Positions 24,213 to 32,045 of a stretch of DNA of 64,000 nucleotides are shown one piece after another. The position numbers and the translations under genes were made by a program. The number at the start of each line of letters is the position of its first letter. Within the stretch, counting starts at the first letter, position 1. Source of the stretch: DASXUX01 sp036504595 (GTDB taxonomy: Bacteria > Planctomycetota > SZUA-567 > H5-PLA8); contig DASXUX010000004.1 of NCBI GenBank assembly GCA_036504595.1, positions 105,646-169,645 of the forward strand, in the 5' to 3' direction. Below the pieces are notes generated by a model. It was given only the letters and a program-made list of their open reading frames with translations, searched no databases and had not been told where the DNA came from.

Positions 24213-26366
24213 ATGCTGCATTTCCACCCGCGCTCGTTCGCAGCCGCGCTGCTGTTGTTGTGCGGTATCGCTGCCGCCGCCGACGCGCCGCTCAAACCCG
24301 CGCTGCTCTTCCAGGACAACATGGTTTTGCAGCAGGGAACGAAGGTTCCCGTCTGGGGTACCGCCGCGCCAAGTGAACAGATCACCGTCCGCTTTGCTGG
24401 CCAAACAGTCAGCGCGACCGCCGCTCAGGACGGCCGCTGGCAGGCCGATTTGCAGCCGCTCAAAGTGTCGCTGGAACCGGCAGAACTGACCATCGCCAGC
24501 GCAAAGAGCACCATCGCGATCAACAACGTGCTGGTTGGCGAAGTCTGGCTGTGCAGCGGACAGAGCAACATGGAATTGCGTGTGAAGGACGCGCTGAATG
24601 CCGATCAGGAAAAAGCGCAAGCCAATCATCCCACGATCCGCATGCTCACCGTCGGCCCGAACCGCTGGCACATCTGCTCGCCCGAAACCGTTGCCGACTT
24701 TTCCGCCGTCGGCTACTTCTTCGCGCGCGAGATCTCCGCGCGCCTCAAGGTGCCGGTCGGTATCATCAACTCTTCGCGCGGCGGCACACCGATCCAGCCC
24801 TGGATGTCTCCCGCCAGCGCCAAGACAGTGCCTTGCCTGAAAGCCTACTGGGACGACGTTGCCGCACAGGTCGCTCAATGTAAAGCCGACCCGAAGGCCT
24901 GGGAGCAGCGCTGCAAGGACGCCGCCGCACAGATCGAAACCGCTCGCGACCAGTGGGAGCAGAACACTCTCGCTGCCGATCCCGGCCTGAAAGACCGCTG
25001 GTTCGATCCCGCGACCGATACGAAGAACTGGCGCACGATCGAACTGCCGATGCCCGACCACAACGCGGGCCTCAACGACGTTGGCACCGTCTGGCTGCGC
25101 CGGCAGGTCACGATTCCGAAACCATGGGTCGGCAAAGCGATCGAGCTCAGCCTCGCGCCCATTGATGAAATCGATTTTACCTACGTGAATGGCAAAGAAA
25201 TCGGCCGCACATGGCGCGACGTGAAGGACTTCTGGCGCATTCCCCGCTGCTACAAAGTTCCGGCCGAACAGAACACCGCCGAGCGCGTCACCATTGCCGT
25301 CCGCATTTACAACGTCTTCGGTCTGATGGGCATGCTGGGTAAGCCTGAACAGATGTCGCTCAAACGTGCGGACGATCCCCAAGCCCCGCCCATCTCGCTT
25401 GCAGGGACATGGCAAATCCGCACTGGCATCGAACTGGACCTAAGTACCCAACCCAAAGTTACGCTTCTTTCCAACCCAACCGCCGACGGCGATTTCGGCG
25501 TGTTGTACAAACTCTGCATCGCGCCGCTGGTTCCCTACGCAATCAAGGGCGCCCTCTGGTACCAGGGTGAATCCAACGCGCACGAACCGGAACTGTATGC
25601 CCAGCTTTTCCCCGCCATGATTCGTGGTTGGCGAGACGCTTGGGGCCAGGGAGACTTCTCGTTTTATTACGTCACGCTGGCCGGCCACCAAGGCCGCCAG
25701 CGCCTGCCGATCGAGCGCAATAACTCCTGGGCCGACCTCCGCGACGCGCAGCGCTCAGCCCTCGCCCTCCCGCACACTGGTGAAGCCGTCGCGACAGACA
25801 TCGGCGACGCCCCGGACATTCATCCGCGCAACAAGCAGGATGTTGGGAAGCGCCTCGCGCTGCTGGCACTCGCGAAGGACTACGCTCAGGATGTCAAATT
25901 CTCCGGGCCGGTCCTCAAGAAGATGGACATTCGCGGCGAACAGGCCGTTCTCACCTTCGATCACGCCGAAGGCATGCGTTTCGTTGAATGGTCCCCCACC
26001 ATGCCGGTTGGCGTTGTGCCAGCCGTGGTAGCGCCGGCCTCTTTGCCGGCCGTTAAAGACCCGATTCATGCCGGGGTGGTGCCGGCCTCCGTGCCGGCCG
26101 GAAGAGACGCCGGCTCCAACACTTGTTTCGCCATCGCCGGTGAAGACAAAGTGTTTCACGCTGGCACGGCTGTTGTGCGAGACCAGACCGTCATCGTGAC
26201 CGCCGCCGACGGCCAGGTAAAGACTCCCGTCGCCGTTCGCTTTGACTGGGGATTCCACCCTACCGGCTTCCTCTACAACGCCGCCAATCTTCCCGCAGCC
26301 CCATTCCGCACCGACAACTGGAATGCCCGCGACGTCCTAGCCTGCGATCTGAAGTCGCATCCCTGA
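24213..26366 (+). CDS. Sialate O-acetylesterase-type secreted SGNH hydrolase
   Basis: A signal peptide (FAAALLLLCGIAAAAD) is followed by FQDNMVLQQGTKVPVWG, the family N-terminus. The SGNH block I serine is in EVWLCSGQSNMEL (about residue 116). GIINSSRGGTPIQPW and GALWYQGESNAHEP are the Gly and Asn blocks. The catalytic His is expected in GDAPDIHPRNKQDVG (about residue 535). A beta-galactosidase-like jelly roll is inserted at about residues 290-400. The enzyme removes acetyl groups from acetylated sugars outside the cell. At 717 residues it is a long member. Residues about 605-632 are encoded by two palindromic elements (VAPASLPA and VVPASVPAGRDAG), an insertion in the C-terminal domain. Confidence 0.92.
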   Translation: MLHFHPRSFAAALLLLCGIAAAADAPLKPALLFQDNMVLQQGTKVPVWGTAAPSEQITVRFAGQTVSATAAQDGRWQADLQPLKVSLEPAELTIASAKSTIAINNVLVGEVWLCSGQSNMELRVKDALNADQEKAQANHPTIRMLTVGPNRWHICSPETVADFSAVGYFFAREISARLKVPVGIINSSRGGTPIQPWMSPASAKTVPCLKAYWDDVAAQVAQCKADPKAWEQRCKDAAAQIETARDQWEQNTLAADPGLKDRWFDPATDTKNWRTIELPMPDHNAGLNDVGTVWLRRQVTIPKPWVGKAIELSLAPIDEIDFTYVNGKEIGRTWRDVKDFWRIPRCYKVPAEQNTAERVTIAVRIYNVFGLMGMLGKPEQMSLKRADDPQAPPISLAGTWQIRTGIELDLSTQPKVTLLSNPTADGDFGVLYKLCIAPLVPYAIKGALWYQGESNAHEPELYAQLFPAMIRGWRDAWGQGDFSFYYVTLAGHQGRQRLPIERNNSWADLRDAQRSALALPHTGEAVATDIGDAPDIHPRNKQDVGKRLALLALAKDYAQDVKFSGPVLKKMDIRGEQAVLTFDHAEGMRFVEWSPTMPVGVVPAVVAPASLPAVKDPIHAGVVPASVPAGRDAGSNTCFAIAGEDKVFHAGTAVVRDQTVIVTAADGQVKTPVAVRFDWGFHPTGFLYNAANLPAAPFRTDNWNARDVLACDLKSHP
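26027..26103. repeat. Two in-frame GC-rich palindromic elements (copies 3 and 4)
   Basis: Copy 3 (26027-26051) reads GGTAGCGCCGGCCTCTTTG then CCGGCC; copy 4 (26077-26103) reads GGTGCCGGCCTCCGTGCC then GGCCGG. Each is a GCCGGC-based palindrome, and both are translated within the acetylesterase. Confidence 0.8.
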
Positions 26367-26933
26367 CCTCAAGCTGCCGATGCCGGCCCCACCGGGCGGG
26401 GTGAGCCATGCCTCCGCGCCGGATCGATGTAGAAGGAAGGCGGGCCGAGCACGGCGCGCTCCGGACAAGAAGATGCCGCCGAAGAGTCCCATTCGCCCCG
26501 AAAACGTGGACGCGAAGGCATGCCCGAGCGAGAAGATGGCCGCTTCGCCCATGCGTGATCAGAACCGGGGCGATGTTGCGCAGGCTGTCCAGCCTGTGCC
26601 CATGCAGAAGTACCCCGCCGCCGGAAATGGGTGCGGCGTCCAGGGAAGGCTGCCGAAAGCATTCCGGCGCCACCGAGAACTGTAGCGCAAGACTCTGCCC
26701 CCCGACCCCTCTGCCGTCCGTCGTTGAGCCGCCGAGGCACGCCTGTGCGCCGCTCGTCTTTATCACTTGTTTTCTTGAACTATGTCGATCACGAGAGTAC
26801 AAAAACAATGGCTGGAGCTTGATTCGAGCATGCCCGTCCTCGCGATCCAGGTGTCGCACTAGCCAGATTCAGCGGGGCTCGCGCATGCAGAGCTGCACAG
26901 CCGTCGCACCACCTCATTGCCCGCACCATTTGG
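26367..26933. other. Spacer before tRNA-Pro, no supported gene
   Basis: Open frames exist on both strands, but none has a recognisable product or a convincing start. A small palindrome (CAGGCT/AGCCTG, 26581-26596) resembles the one at 4273. Sequence on the minus strand could be a decayed gene, but I cannot identify it. Confidence 0.5.
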
Positions 26934-27011
26934 CGGGGCGTAGCTCAGCTTGGCTAGAGCGCCTGGTTTGGGACCAGGAGGTCGCAGGTTCAAATCCTGT
27001 CGCCCCGACCA
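26934..27011 (+). tRNA. tRNA-Pro(TGG)
   Basis: The acceptor stem CGGGGCG pairs with CGCCCCG, and the 3' ACCA is encoded. The anticodon stem CCTGG/CCAGG holds the loop TTTGGGA with anticodon TGG. The T-arm contains GGTTCAAATCC. The C1-G72 pair fits bacterial tRNA-Pro. Its 3' end serves as the apparent attachment site for mobile DNA to the right. Confidence 0.95.
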
Positions 27012-27760
27012 TCTTTAATATCCGCCATTTCGGCGAAGGCGTCGAATGGCGAAGCCCATGTGACGCTTAGACTTATCTCGTCTAACTGACGGTTCAAACT
27101 GAGAATATCCAATAGTTCGCGGCGACCGTGCCAGTTTGAACCGCGCCAGCGTTCTGCGGCTGTTTGTGTGAGATCAATGACGTTGGCTGCCACGCGTGCG
27201 AGTTCACCGATGCTGGTAGTGGTCTCCGGACGTGCCTGCTGGACCTGCTCTAGTTCCGCCTGAATCTCCAGGGCCTTTGCATCGTGAGTGGCTTTATCGA
27301 TCATGCGTTCCAGGTAGGCGTCAAACAAGCGTTCCTTCTTGTTGCGCAACTCCACTTCCCGCTTCTTTAGATTGGTTTCGCGGCTTTGACGAAGCGCAGC
27401 TTCGTCGGCGAGAGTTGCCTGCACGGATTCTTTGAGCCAGTCGGCAATTTCCAGCGACGGCAGTCGCAGCTTGTTTAATTCAGCTTCGACAGCATGCTCC
27501 ACGTCGTCTCCGTTCCAGCGAACGCGCGGATGGTTTGGGCCTTGAATGTCATTCCCGCATCGATAATAGAAATGCTCATTGCAGCCGCCGTTCTTCAGCT
27601 TGCGCCGAATGTGCTCGCCGGTAATAGCCTGACCGCAATACTTGCAGCGCAGTAGTCCCCCGGCGAGAGGCAAGTTTGCATCGCGGTTGCGGCGGTTCCT
27701 GCCAGCAAGTATGTCCTGACACGCCTTAAAGGTCTGTGGACTGATGACCCGCTTTGGGAA
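26990..27760 (-). pseudogene. Decayed large serine recombinase (C-terminal remnant)
   Basis: The frame encodes VISPQTFKACQDILAGRN, then LLRCKYCGQAITGEHIRR and EHFYYRCGND. That is the recombinase domain end and zinc ribbon of large serine recombinases. A long coiled coil follows (about LKESVQATLADEAALRQS onward) and ends with SLSVTWASPFDAFAE. The catalytic N-terminal domain is absent; the frame gives way near 27760 to the start of an oppositely oriented small gene. The last codons run into the 3' end of tRNA-Pro, so the remnant borders the integration site. It has no usual start and is probably inactive. Confidence 0.8.
26991..27008 (+). repeat. Attachment-site-like repeat at the tRNA-Pro 3' end (copy 1)
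   Basis: CAAATCCTGTCGCCCCGA, the T-arm and acceptor end of tRNA-Pro. It recurs at 63233-63250 with one mismatch, and its last 14 bases recur exactly at 41703-41716. Confidence 0.7.
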
Positions 27761-27778
27761 ACCGGAAGGAGCAATGTT

Positions 27779-28045
27779 ATGCGATTTGCAAGCCGAGGCC
27801 GACCACGCGGCATAGTCGAGGATTCCGTTCTATACCTGATCGGGATCTGCGTGGTCGTAGTGGTACTGGTGATCATGTGGAACCACCAACGCGCTGAGAA
27901 AGCTTCGACGATCGTGGTCGGTCCCGGCACGACGATGACATCGACCGAGCAGTCAGGCGGCGGCGGTTGGGGCTTTGGACTAGGCGTCGTTGTAACGCTT
28001 GTGGCTGTGGGCGGCGGCGTTGTACTCTGGCGGAAGATGAAGTAA
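27779..28045 (+). CDS. Small two-helix membrane protein, copy A (unknown function)
   Basis: Start ATG 27779 follows AAGGAG. The 88-residue protein has a basic N-terminus (FASRGRPRGI), a membrane helix (SVLYLIGICVVVVVLVIMW), HQRAE, a VVGPG segment, the Gly-rich GGGGWGFG and a second helix (GVVVTLVAVGGGVVLW) with a basic end. A paralogue sits 400 bp downstream (28441-28707) with the same order of motifs, which argues that both are real genes. It lies at the start of the mobile region. Function unknown; topology suggests an inner-membrane hairpin with both ends inside. Confidence 0.72.
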   Translation: MRFASRGRPRGIVEDSVLYLIGICVVVVVLVIMWNHQRAEKASTIVVGPGTTMTSTEQSGGGGWGFGLGVVVTLVAVGGGVVLWRKMK

Positions 28046-28440
28046 CTGTTCGCGCACGGCACAGCGCAGTGAAAATCGGTGCCTGGAAAATCCGGCTGGA
28101 CCCATTGGACGCCCATCAAGAAAACTACTACCACTCAGCGGTCCCTGGCGATCGGGCACGCACTCGACCCGCACCACACTTTAACCGAACTATGCAAGAG
28201 CCGCATTTCGAGGTATCCCCTCGATGCCGCTCGTCCGGATTCCGGCATGACTGAGCCCTAGACTCAGGACGTGAGTGCCAAGGCCGCGACAACGTTTTAC
28301 CAACTCTAGCAGCACAATTTCGATTCACCATCTGCCTCCACTCTTCACAACTGACTGTTCTTCGTTGTTCGAACCAGTGTGGCTCGGGCTGATGCTGAGA
28401 CAGCCTGTTCCCAAAGCCACGTACATCGAGAGGATCAAGT
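28046..28440. other. Spacer between paralogous small genes, nothing recognised
   Basis: No frame has recognisable content. A promoter or leader for the downstream operon would be expected here, but no clear motif is seen. Confidence 0.5.
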
Positions 28441-28707
28441 ATGTCTTCATTCCTGCCACGCCGAGCGCGTGGAATCGCCGACGAGGTGATCCTCTACTTT
28501 GTCGGTCTTGTAGTCGCTGTTGTCTTGCTGGGTTTCTTGATTACCCATCGAAGAGCCGAAAGCCCAGCTCTCGTTGTCGGGCCAGGTGCCAAGGTCACTA
28601 CGACACAAAAGGTAGACGGTGGCGGCTGGGGATTCGGTGCTGGCGTCGTGGTCACCCTAATCGTGGTGGTCGGCGGCGTCATCATGGCACAACGCCGGCA
28701 ACGTTGA
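28441..28707 (+). CDS. Small two-helix membrane protein, copy B (unknown function)
   Basis: This 88-residue paralogue of the gene at 27779 keeps RGI, a membrane helix (VILYFVGLVVAVVLLGFL), HRRAE, VVGPG, GGGWGFG and a C-terminal helix (GVVVTLIVVVGGVIMA). GAGAGGA precedes the ATG. It leads a run of four same-strand genes with strong ribosome-binding sites (28441-31126), so it may belong functionally to the nuclease/DUF932 module downstream. No known family is recognised. Confidence 0.72.
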   Translation: MSSFLPRRARGIADEVILYFVGLVVAVVLLGFLITHRRAESPALVVGPGAKVTTTQKVDGGGWGFGAGVVVTLIVVVGGVIMAQRRQR

Positions 28708-28788
28708 GTAGCCATGCGTTGCCTTACCTCTGCGCTGGCCCGCGTGGGCCGCGCTCTTCCAAAAACACCACTCACAAGGAGAATCCGC

Positions 28789-29316
28789 GTGATCAAAATT
28801 AGCGCAAACATCAGCAAGAAAGTGCCCCTGCCCGGCATTGAGTTTTCTAGCCAGCAGTTCGGCGCAGCGATGGAAATTGAAATCTCCGATGCAGACGCGC
28901 CGGAAGCCATCCAGGCCCGTATCCGCGAACTCTACTGCATGTTGAGCGCCGCTGTCGATGAGCAGATCGGCGTGCCACAGAACCGGGCGATAGCGCCGCC
29001 TGCTGCACCGCAAATGACTGCGCCTCGCTGGCGGCAAGACCAGGCGGTGCCTGCCGCCACCCTTGCGGCTCGCGTGCAGCGTCCGGCTGCGGCGAACGGG
29101 AACGGAAATGGCGCCAAAGGCAACGGCCGGAAGACGACGGCCACACAGGCTCAATGCCGCTGCATTTTTGCATTGTGCAAGTCACTGAATCTCGACCTCT
29201 CCGCCATCGCCGCGGAATACAACGTCGCCGATGTCAGTGAATTGGGCGTGCGTGATGCGTCGAAACTGATCGACGAACTAAAGAACAGGCAAGCGGCCAA
29301 TCAGACCGCGCAGTAG
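28789..29316 (+). CDS. Putative phage/plasmid recombination accessory protein
   Basis: GTG 28789 after AAGGAG (28777-28782) is preferred over the frame's earlier start. The 175-residue product begins IKISANISKKVPLPGIEFSS, a conserved-looking N-terminal domain. A Pro/Ala/Asn/Gly-rich linker follows (about residues 65-115). The C-terminal helical domain (ATQAQCRCIFALCKSLNLDL to DASKLIDELK) resembles the small domain that ends many phage recombination proteins. The order with a PD-(D/E)XK nuclease next door fits a recombination or replication module. Function is inferred. Confidence 0.65.
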   Translation: MIKISANISKKVPLPGIEFSSQQFGAAMEIEISDADAPEAIQARIRELYCMLSAAVDEQIGVPQNRAIAPPAAPQMTAPRWRQDQAVPAATLAARVQRPAAANGNGNGAKGNGRKTTATQAQCRCIFALCKSLNLDLSAIAAEYNVADVSELGVRDASKLIDELKNRQAANQTAQ

Positions 29317-29384
29317 TTCCCTCCCGCTTGTTACGCTTACCGGCCGCTGTCGGCCACGATCTCACAACCAGGAGAACCCAAACC

Positions 29385-30233
29385 ATGATCGCCACCGTAC
29401 CTGCGGTGGCTCCGGTGTCGTCTTCTGCCGGCGCCGCCGCTCTTCCCGATCACCTGTCGTGGTCGGGAGTGCAGTGCTATAGCCAGTGCCCAAAAAAGTT
29501 CTTCTTCCGTTATATCGCGCAAGCGCCGGTGGAGTTTGTCCCGGCGTCATTGGCGTTCGGCGGAGCATTTCATCGCGCCGCAGAGCATCTTCAGCAGGCC
29601 CGGATGGAAGGCGCACCCCTTCCCGCCGTCGAGGCCCTGCTCGGCAGCTACGATCAAGCGTGGAAGGAAGATGCTTCAAAGGCGCCCGAAGTCCTGTACG
29701 CGAAGGGCGAAGACGCCGCATCGCTTCGGGAACTGGCCAGCCGCATGTTGACAGCGTATCGCCAGCATGTCGTGGCAAATGCTGCGCAAGCGGCCGGCGT
29801 GCAGATCATCGCCATCGAGCACGCGCATCGCTTCACGCTGCTGCCCGGCGTTCCGCCAATCGAGATGCGCCTCGATCTCCTGGAGTTGAACGGCGCGGAC
29901 CTGATCGTGACCGACGTCAAGACCAGTAGGTCGCGGTGGAATGAAATGAAAGCTCAGGAGCACCTGCCGCAGCTTGTGCTTTACAGCGTTGGGTTGGTGC
30001 CACTGCTGCGCGAGCTTGGGGCGAAGCGGATTGTCCCACAGTTCACCGTCGTGACAAAGGCCAAGTCACCTGCCGTTCAAGTCCTGGAGCCCAAGGCAAG
30101 CCAAGCCGATGTGGATCGACTGAAGCGCATGGTCGGGGAAACCTGGGATGCGGTTCAGAAGGAAGTCTTTGTACAGCGAGAAGGCTGGCAGTGCGCGCAG
30201 TGCCCATTCAAGGCCCGTTGCCTCGGTCAGTAG
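29385..30233 (+). CDS. PD-(D/E)XK nuclease-family protein (Cas4/RecB-like)
   Basis: ATG 29385 follows AGGAG. The 282-residue protein has LSWSGVQCYSQCPKKFFFRY at the N-terminus, GGAFHRAAEHL (motif His), MRLDLLELNGADLIVTDVKT (the D...D-x-K active site) and Q-x-x-Y (PQLVLYSVG). A cysteine-rich end (CAQCPFKARCLGQ) completes it. Cysteines at both ends suggest an iron-sulfur cluster as in Cas4 and AddB. Such enzymes cut or resect DNA ends. No cas genes or CRISPR are present, so a phage or plasmid recombination role is preferred. It is third in a four-gene run ending with DUF932. Confidence 0.85.
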   Translation: MIATVPAVAPVSSSAGAAALPDHLSWSGVQCYSQCPKKFFFRYIAQAPVEFVPASLAFGGAFHRAAEHLQQARMEGAPLPAVEALLGSYDQAWKEDASKAPEVLYAKGEDAASLRELASRMLTAYRQHVVANAAQAAGVQIIAIEHAHRFTLLPGVPPIEMRLDLLELNGADLIVTDVKTSRSRWNEMKAQEHLPQLVLYSVGLVPLLRELGAKRIVPQFTVVTKAKSPAVQVLEPKASQADVDRLKRMVGETWDAVQKEVFVQREGWQCAQCPFKARCLGQ

Positions 30234-30370
30234 TCAAAAGCTCAGCGAAAAAGAGGTGCCGCAAAATCTTCTTCCTGTAGGGACGGGAGCGGTTCATGCC
30301 CCGGCCGTTCCCGTCCATTCCGATCTTTCCACTTCCCCATCAACCACAACTCACAAAGGAGATCTTACCG

Positions 30371-31126
30371 ATGCTTATGCTTTCCCATGCCGTCGAAGTC
30401 CCCCGCGCCAATCTGCGAGCCATTCCCACGCCCGATCCGACCGACACGTGGCGGCCGGTCGCCCACGCCGATGTTGTGGACACCCTCACCGAGCGCGCCG
30501 CCACCTGTGGGCTGACGATCAAATCCGAACGCTACGCTGTGTTGCCGGGCACGATGTACGTGAGACCCGGTGTGCAGGTGGAACTGCGCGGCGCCCGGCT
30601 GTTCGGAAGCCTCGACTTTGCACCGATCCCCGGCATGCCGTTCCCAGCAGGCTGCACGCCCAGCGCGGGCCTGCGCAACAGCCACGACAAATCGTTCGCG
30701 CTCTCGATTCTGTCCGGTGCCCGCGTGTTCATCTGTGCCAACGGCGTTCTGAGTGCCGAGCACATCGTTGCGCGCAAGCACACCAGCGGAATTGACCTCG
30801 TGAACGCCATTGACCAGGCACTGGACTCGTTCATGGAATCGCTCCGCAGCTTCAACGTGACATATGAACGGCTGCGCTCCTGGCGCCTGCGGCGCACGAC
30901 GGCGCATTCGTTGGTTGTGGAACTGGCACGGGCCGGAGCCTTTTCGTCTAGCGACATCCTGCCGGTCGTCCAGGAATTCGAGCAACCGCGTCACCCCGAG
31001 TTCAGCGAACGAAACGCATGGAGCCTGTACCAGAGCTGCACGGAAATCATGAAGCGGCAGTCGCCGGCGCGCCAGGTAGAGGGGTTTAAGGCGCTGAATA
31101 CCGTCCTGATGTCGAATCTGAATTAG
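30371..31126 (+). CDS. DUF932 domain protein
   Basis: ATG 30371 follows AAAGGAG. The 251-residue protein has the DUF932 pattern: an N-terminal segment (VDTLTERAATCGLTIKSERY), then GTMYVRPGVQVELRG, a core with GLRNSHDKSFALSILSGARVFICANG, and a helical C-terminal half. DUF932 proteins are typical of plasmids, phages and integrative elements and often accompany recombination genes; their activity is not established. It is the last gene of the module starting at 28441. Confidence 0.82.
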   Translation: MLMLSHAVEVPRANLRAIPTPDPTDTWRPVAHADVVDTLTERAATCGLTIKSERYAVLPGTMYVRPGVQVELRGARLFGSLDFAPIPGMPFPAGCTPSAGLRNSHDKSFALSILSGARVFICANGVLSAEHIVARKHTSGIDLVNAIDQALDSFMESLRSFNVTYERLRSWRLRRTTAHSLVVELARAGAFSSSDILPVVQEFEQPRHPEFSERNAWSLYQSCTEIMKRQSPARQVEGFKALNTVLMSNLN

Positions 31127-32045
31127 CAGAGTAATAAGACAGCAGGAATGCGGCTCGTGGCTGCTGGCACCTACTCCGCCGGCTTTGACCTGACCGGCGC
31201 GCCTGAACTGCTGCCGAAACAATGGGGCTCATTTTCGCAGCTTTCTGAGCGGCCTTACGTCTCGTGGCTGCGGCTTCGGTTCTCTTCCTCAGAGCCACGC
31301 TGACGAAGGCCCATGAGAGCAAAAGTCTTCCGGATCTGGGGCGGCAGTCACGTGGGGCTCTCGGCCTCATCCAAAGCAGCGGGCACTTGAATGCCGATTT
31401 CAGCCTGTGCTCCGGGCACACGATGCCGCAGATCGCTCGGCTGCGAGGCACAGAAGTGGCGTATGGATCGGCAGAGAAAGAAGATCAACCCGCCCGCCCA
31501 ACTGAGAGTCTAGGCACGGTTTTCGAGCATCTCGTCCGATGAGCCAATTCTTCTCTGGCCGTCGTCCCACAGTGTATTATTTTCAACCTATTTGTCCGAA
31601 AAGAACACTCAGTTGAGAGCAATGCCCAAGTCCTTCGAGTACCGCCTAACCTCTCGGAAACCGGTTGTGTTTATTAAGGTTTTGTAATGCTTTTTTTTTG
31701 TTTTCATAGTGCACGCCCGAGTTCAATAACATAGTTAAGTCTTGCCTGTATGGAAAAATAGCCATCGTGGCAATGACGGGTTACGAAATTGTTAGCGTGG
31801 AGACGATGGTGTGGTTGCCGAATTACCGTGTGCAATTTTGTCCGGCCAATATGAGGAAGGAGGGAGCGTATGGGCCAGTTACGTCTACCGGTGATGTTTG
31901 CGGCCCTTTGAGGCGTCATAGTGCACTCACCATTGCGCGTTTTCCAAAGGGTATGTCAATATCGAGCTGCCTAAATGAACAATCTAAGGTTGCGTGCCCT
32001 ACCAAGAGGCTGCGACCAGCGTATGCAGATAAAAAGGAGGGGTCG
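31127..32045. other. Long leader/spacer before the giant secreted-protein gene
   Basis: No gene is supported. The giant gene's frame is open back to 31767 but without coding character until ATG 32046. The stretch 31550-31760 is much richer in A and T than its surroundings and includes a run of nine T (about 31690). It is a likely promoter region and a compositional boundary between the DUF932 module and the giant gene. Confidence 0.5.

Noticed and set aside
24171..25415. A 414-codon minus-strand frame
   Set aside because: Antisense to the acetylesterase and TatD genes, which have clear motifs.
26408..27070. A 220-codon frame running through the tRNA-Pro gene
   Set aside because: It reads through a perfect tRNA structure and has no recognisable content.
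29385..30233. Cas4 of a CRISPR system
   Set aside because: The nuclease has Cas4-like motifs, but no repeat array or other cas gene is in the window; a recombination role is preferred.
31264..31542. A 92-codon plus-strand frame before the giant gene
   Set aside because: No domain, no ribosome-binding site, and an overlapping minus-strand frame looks equally weak.
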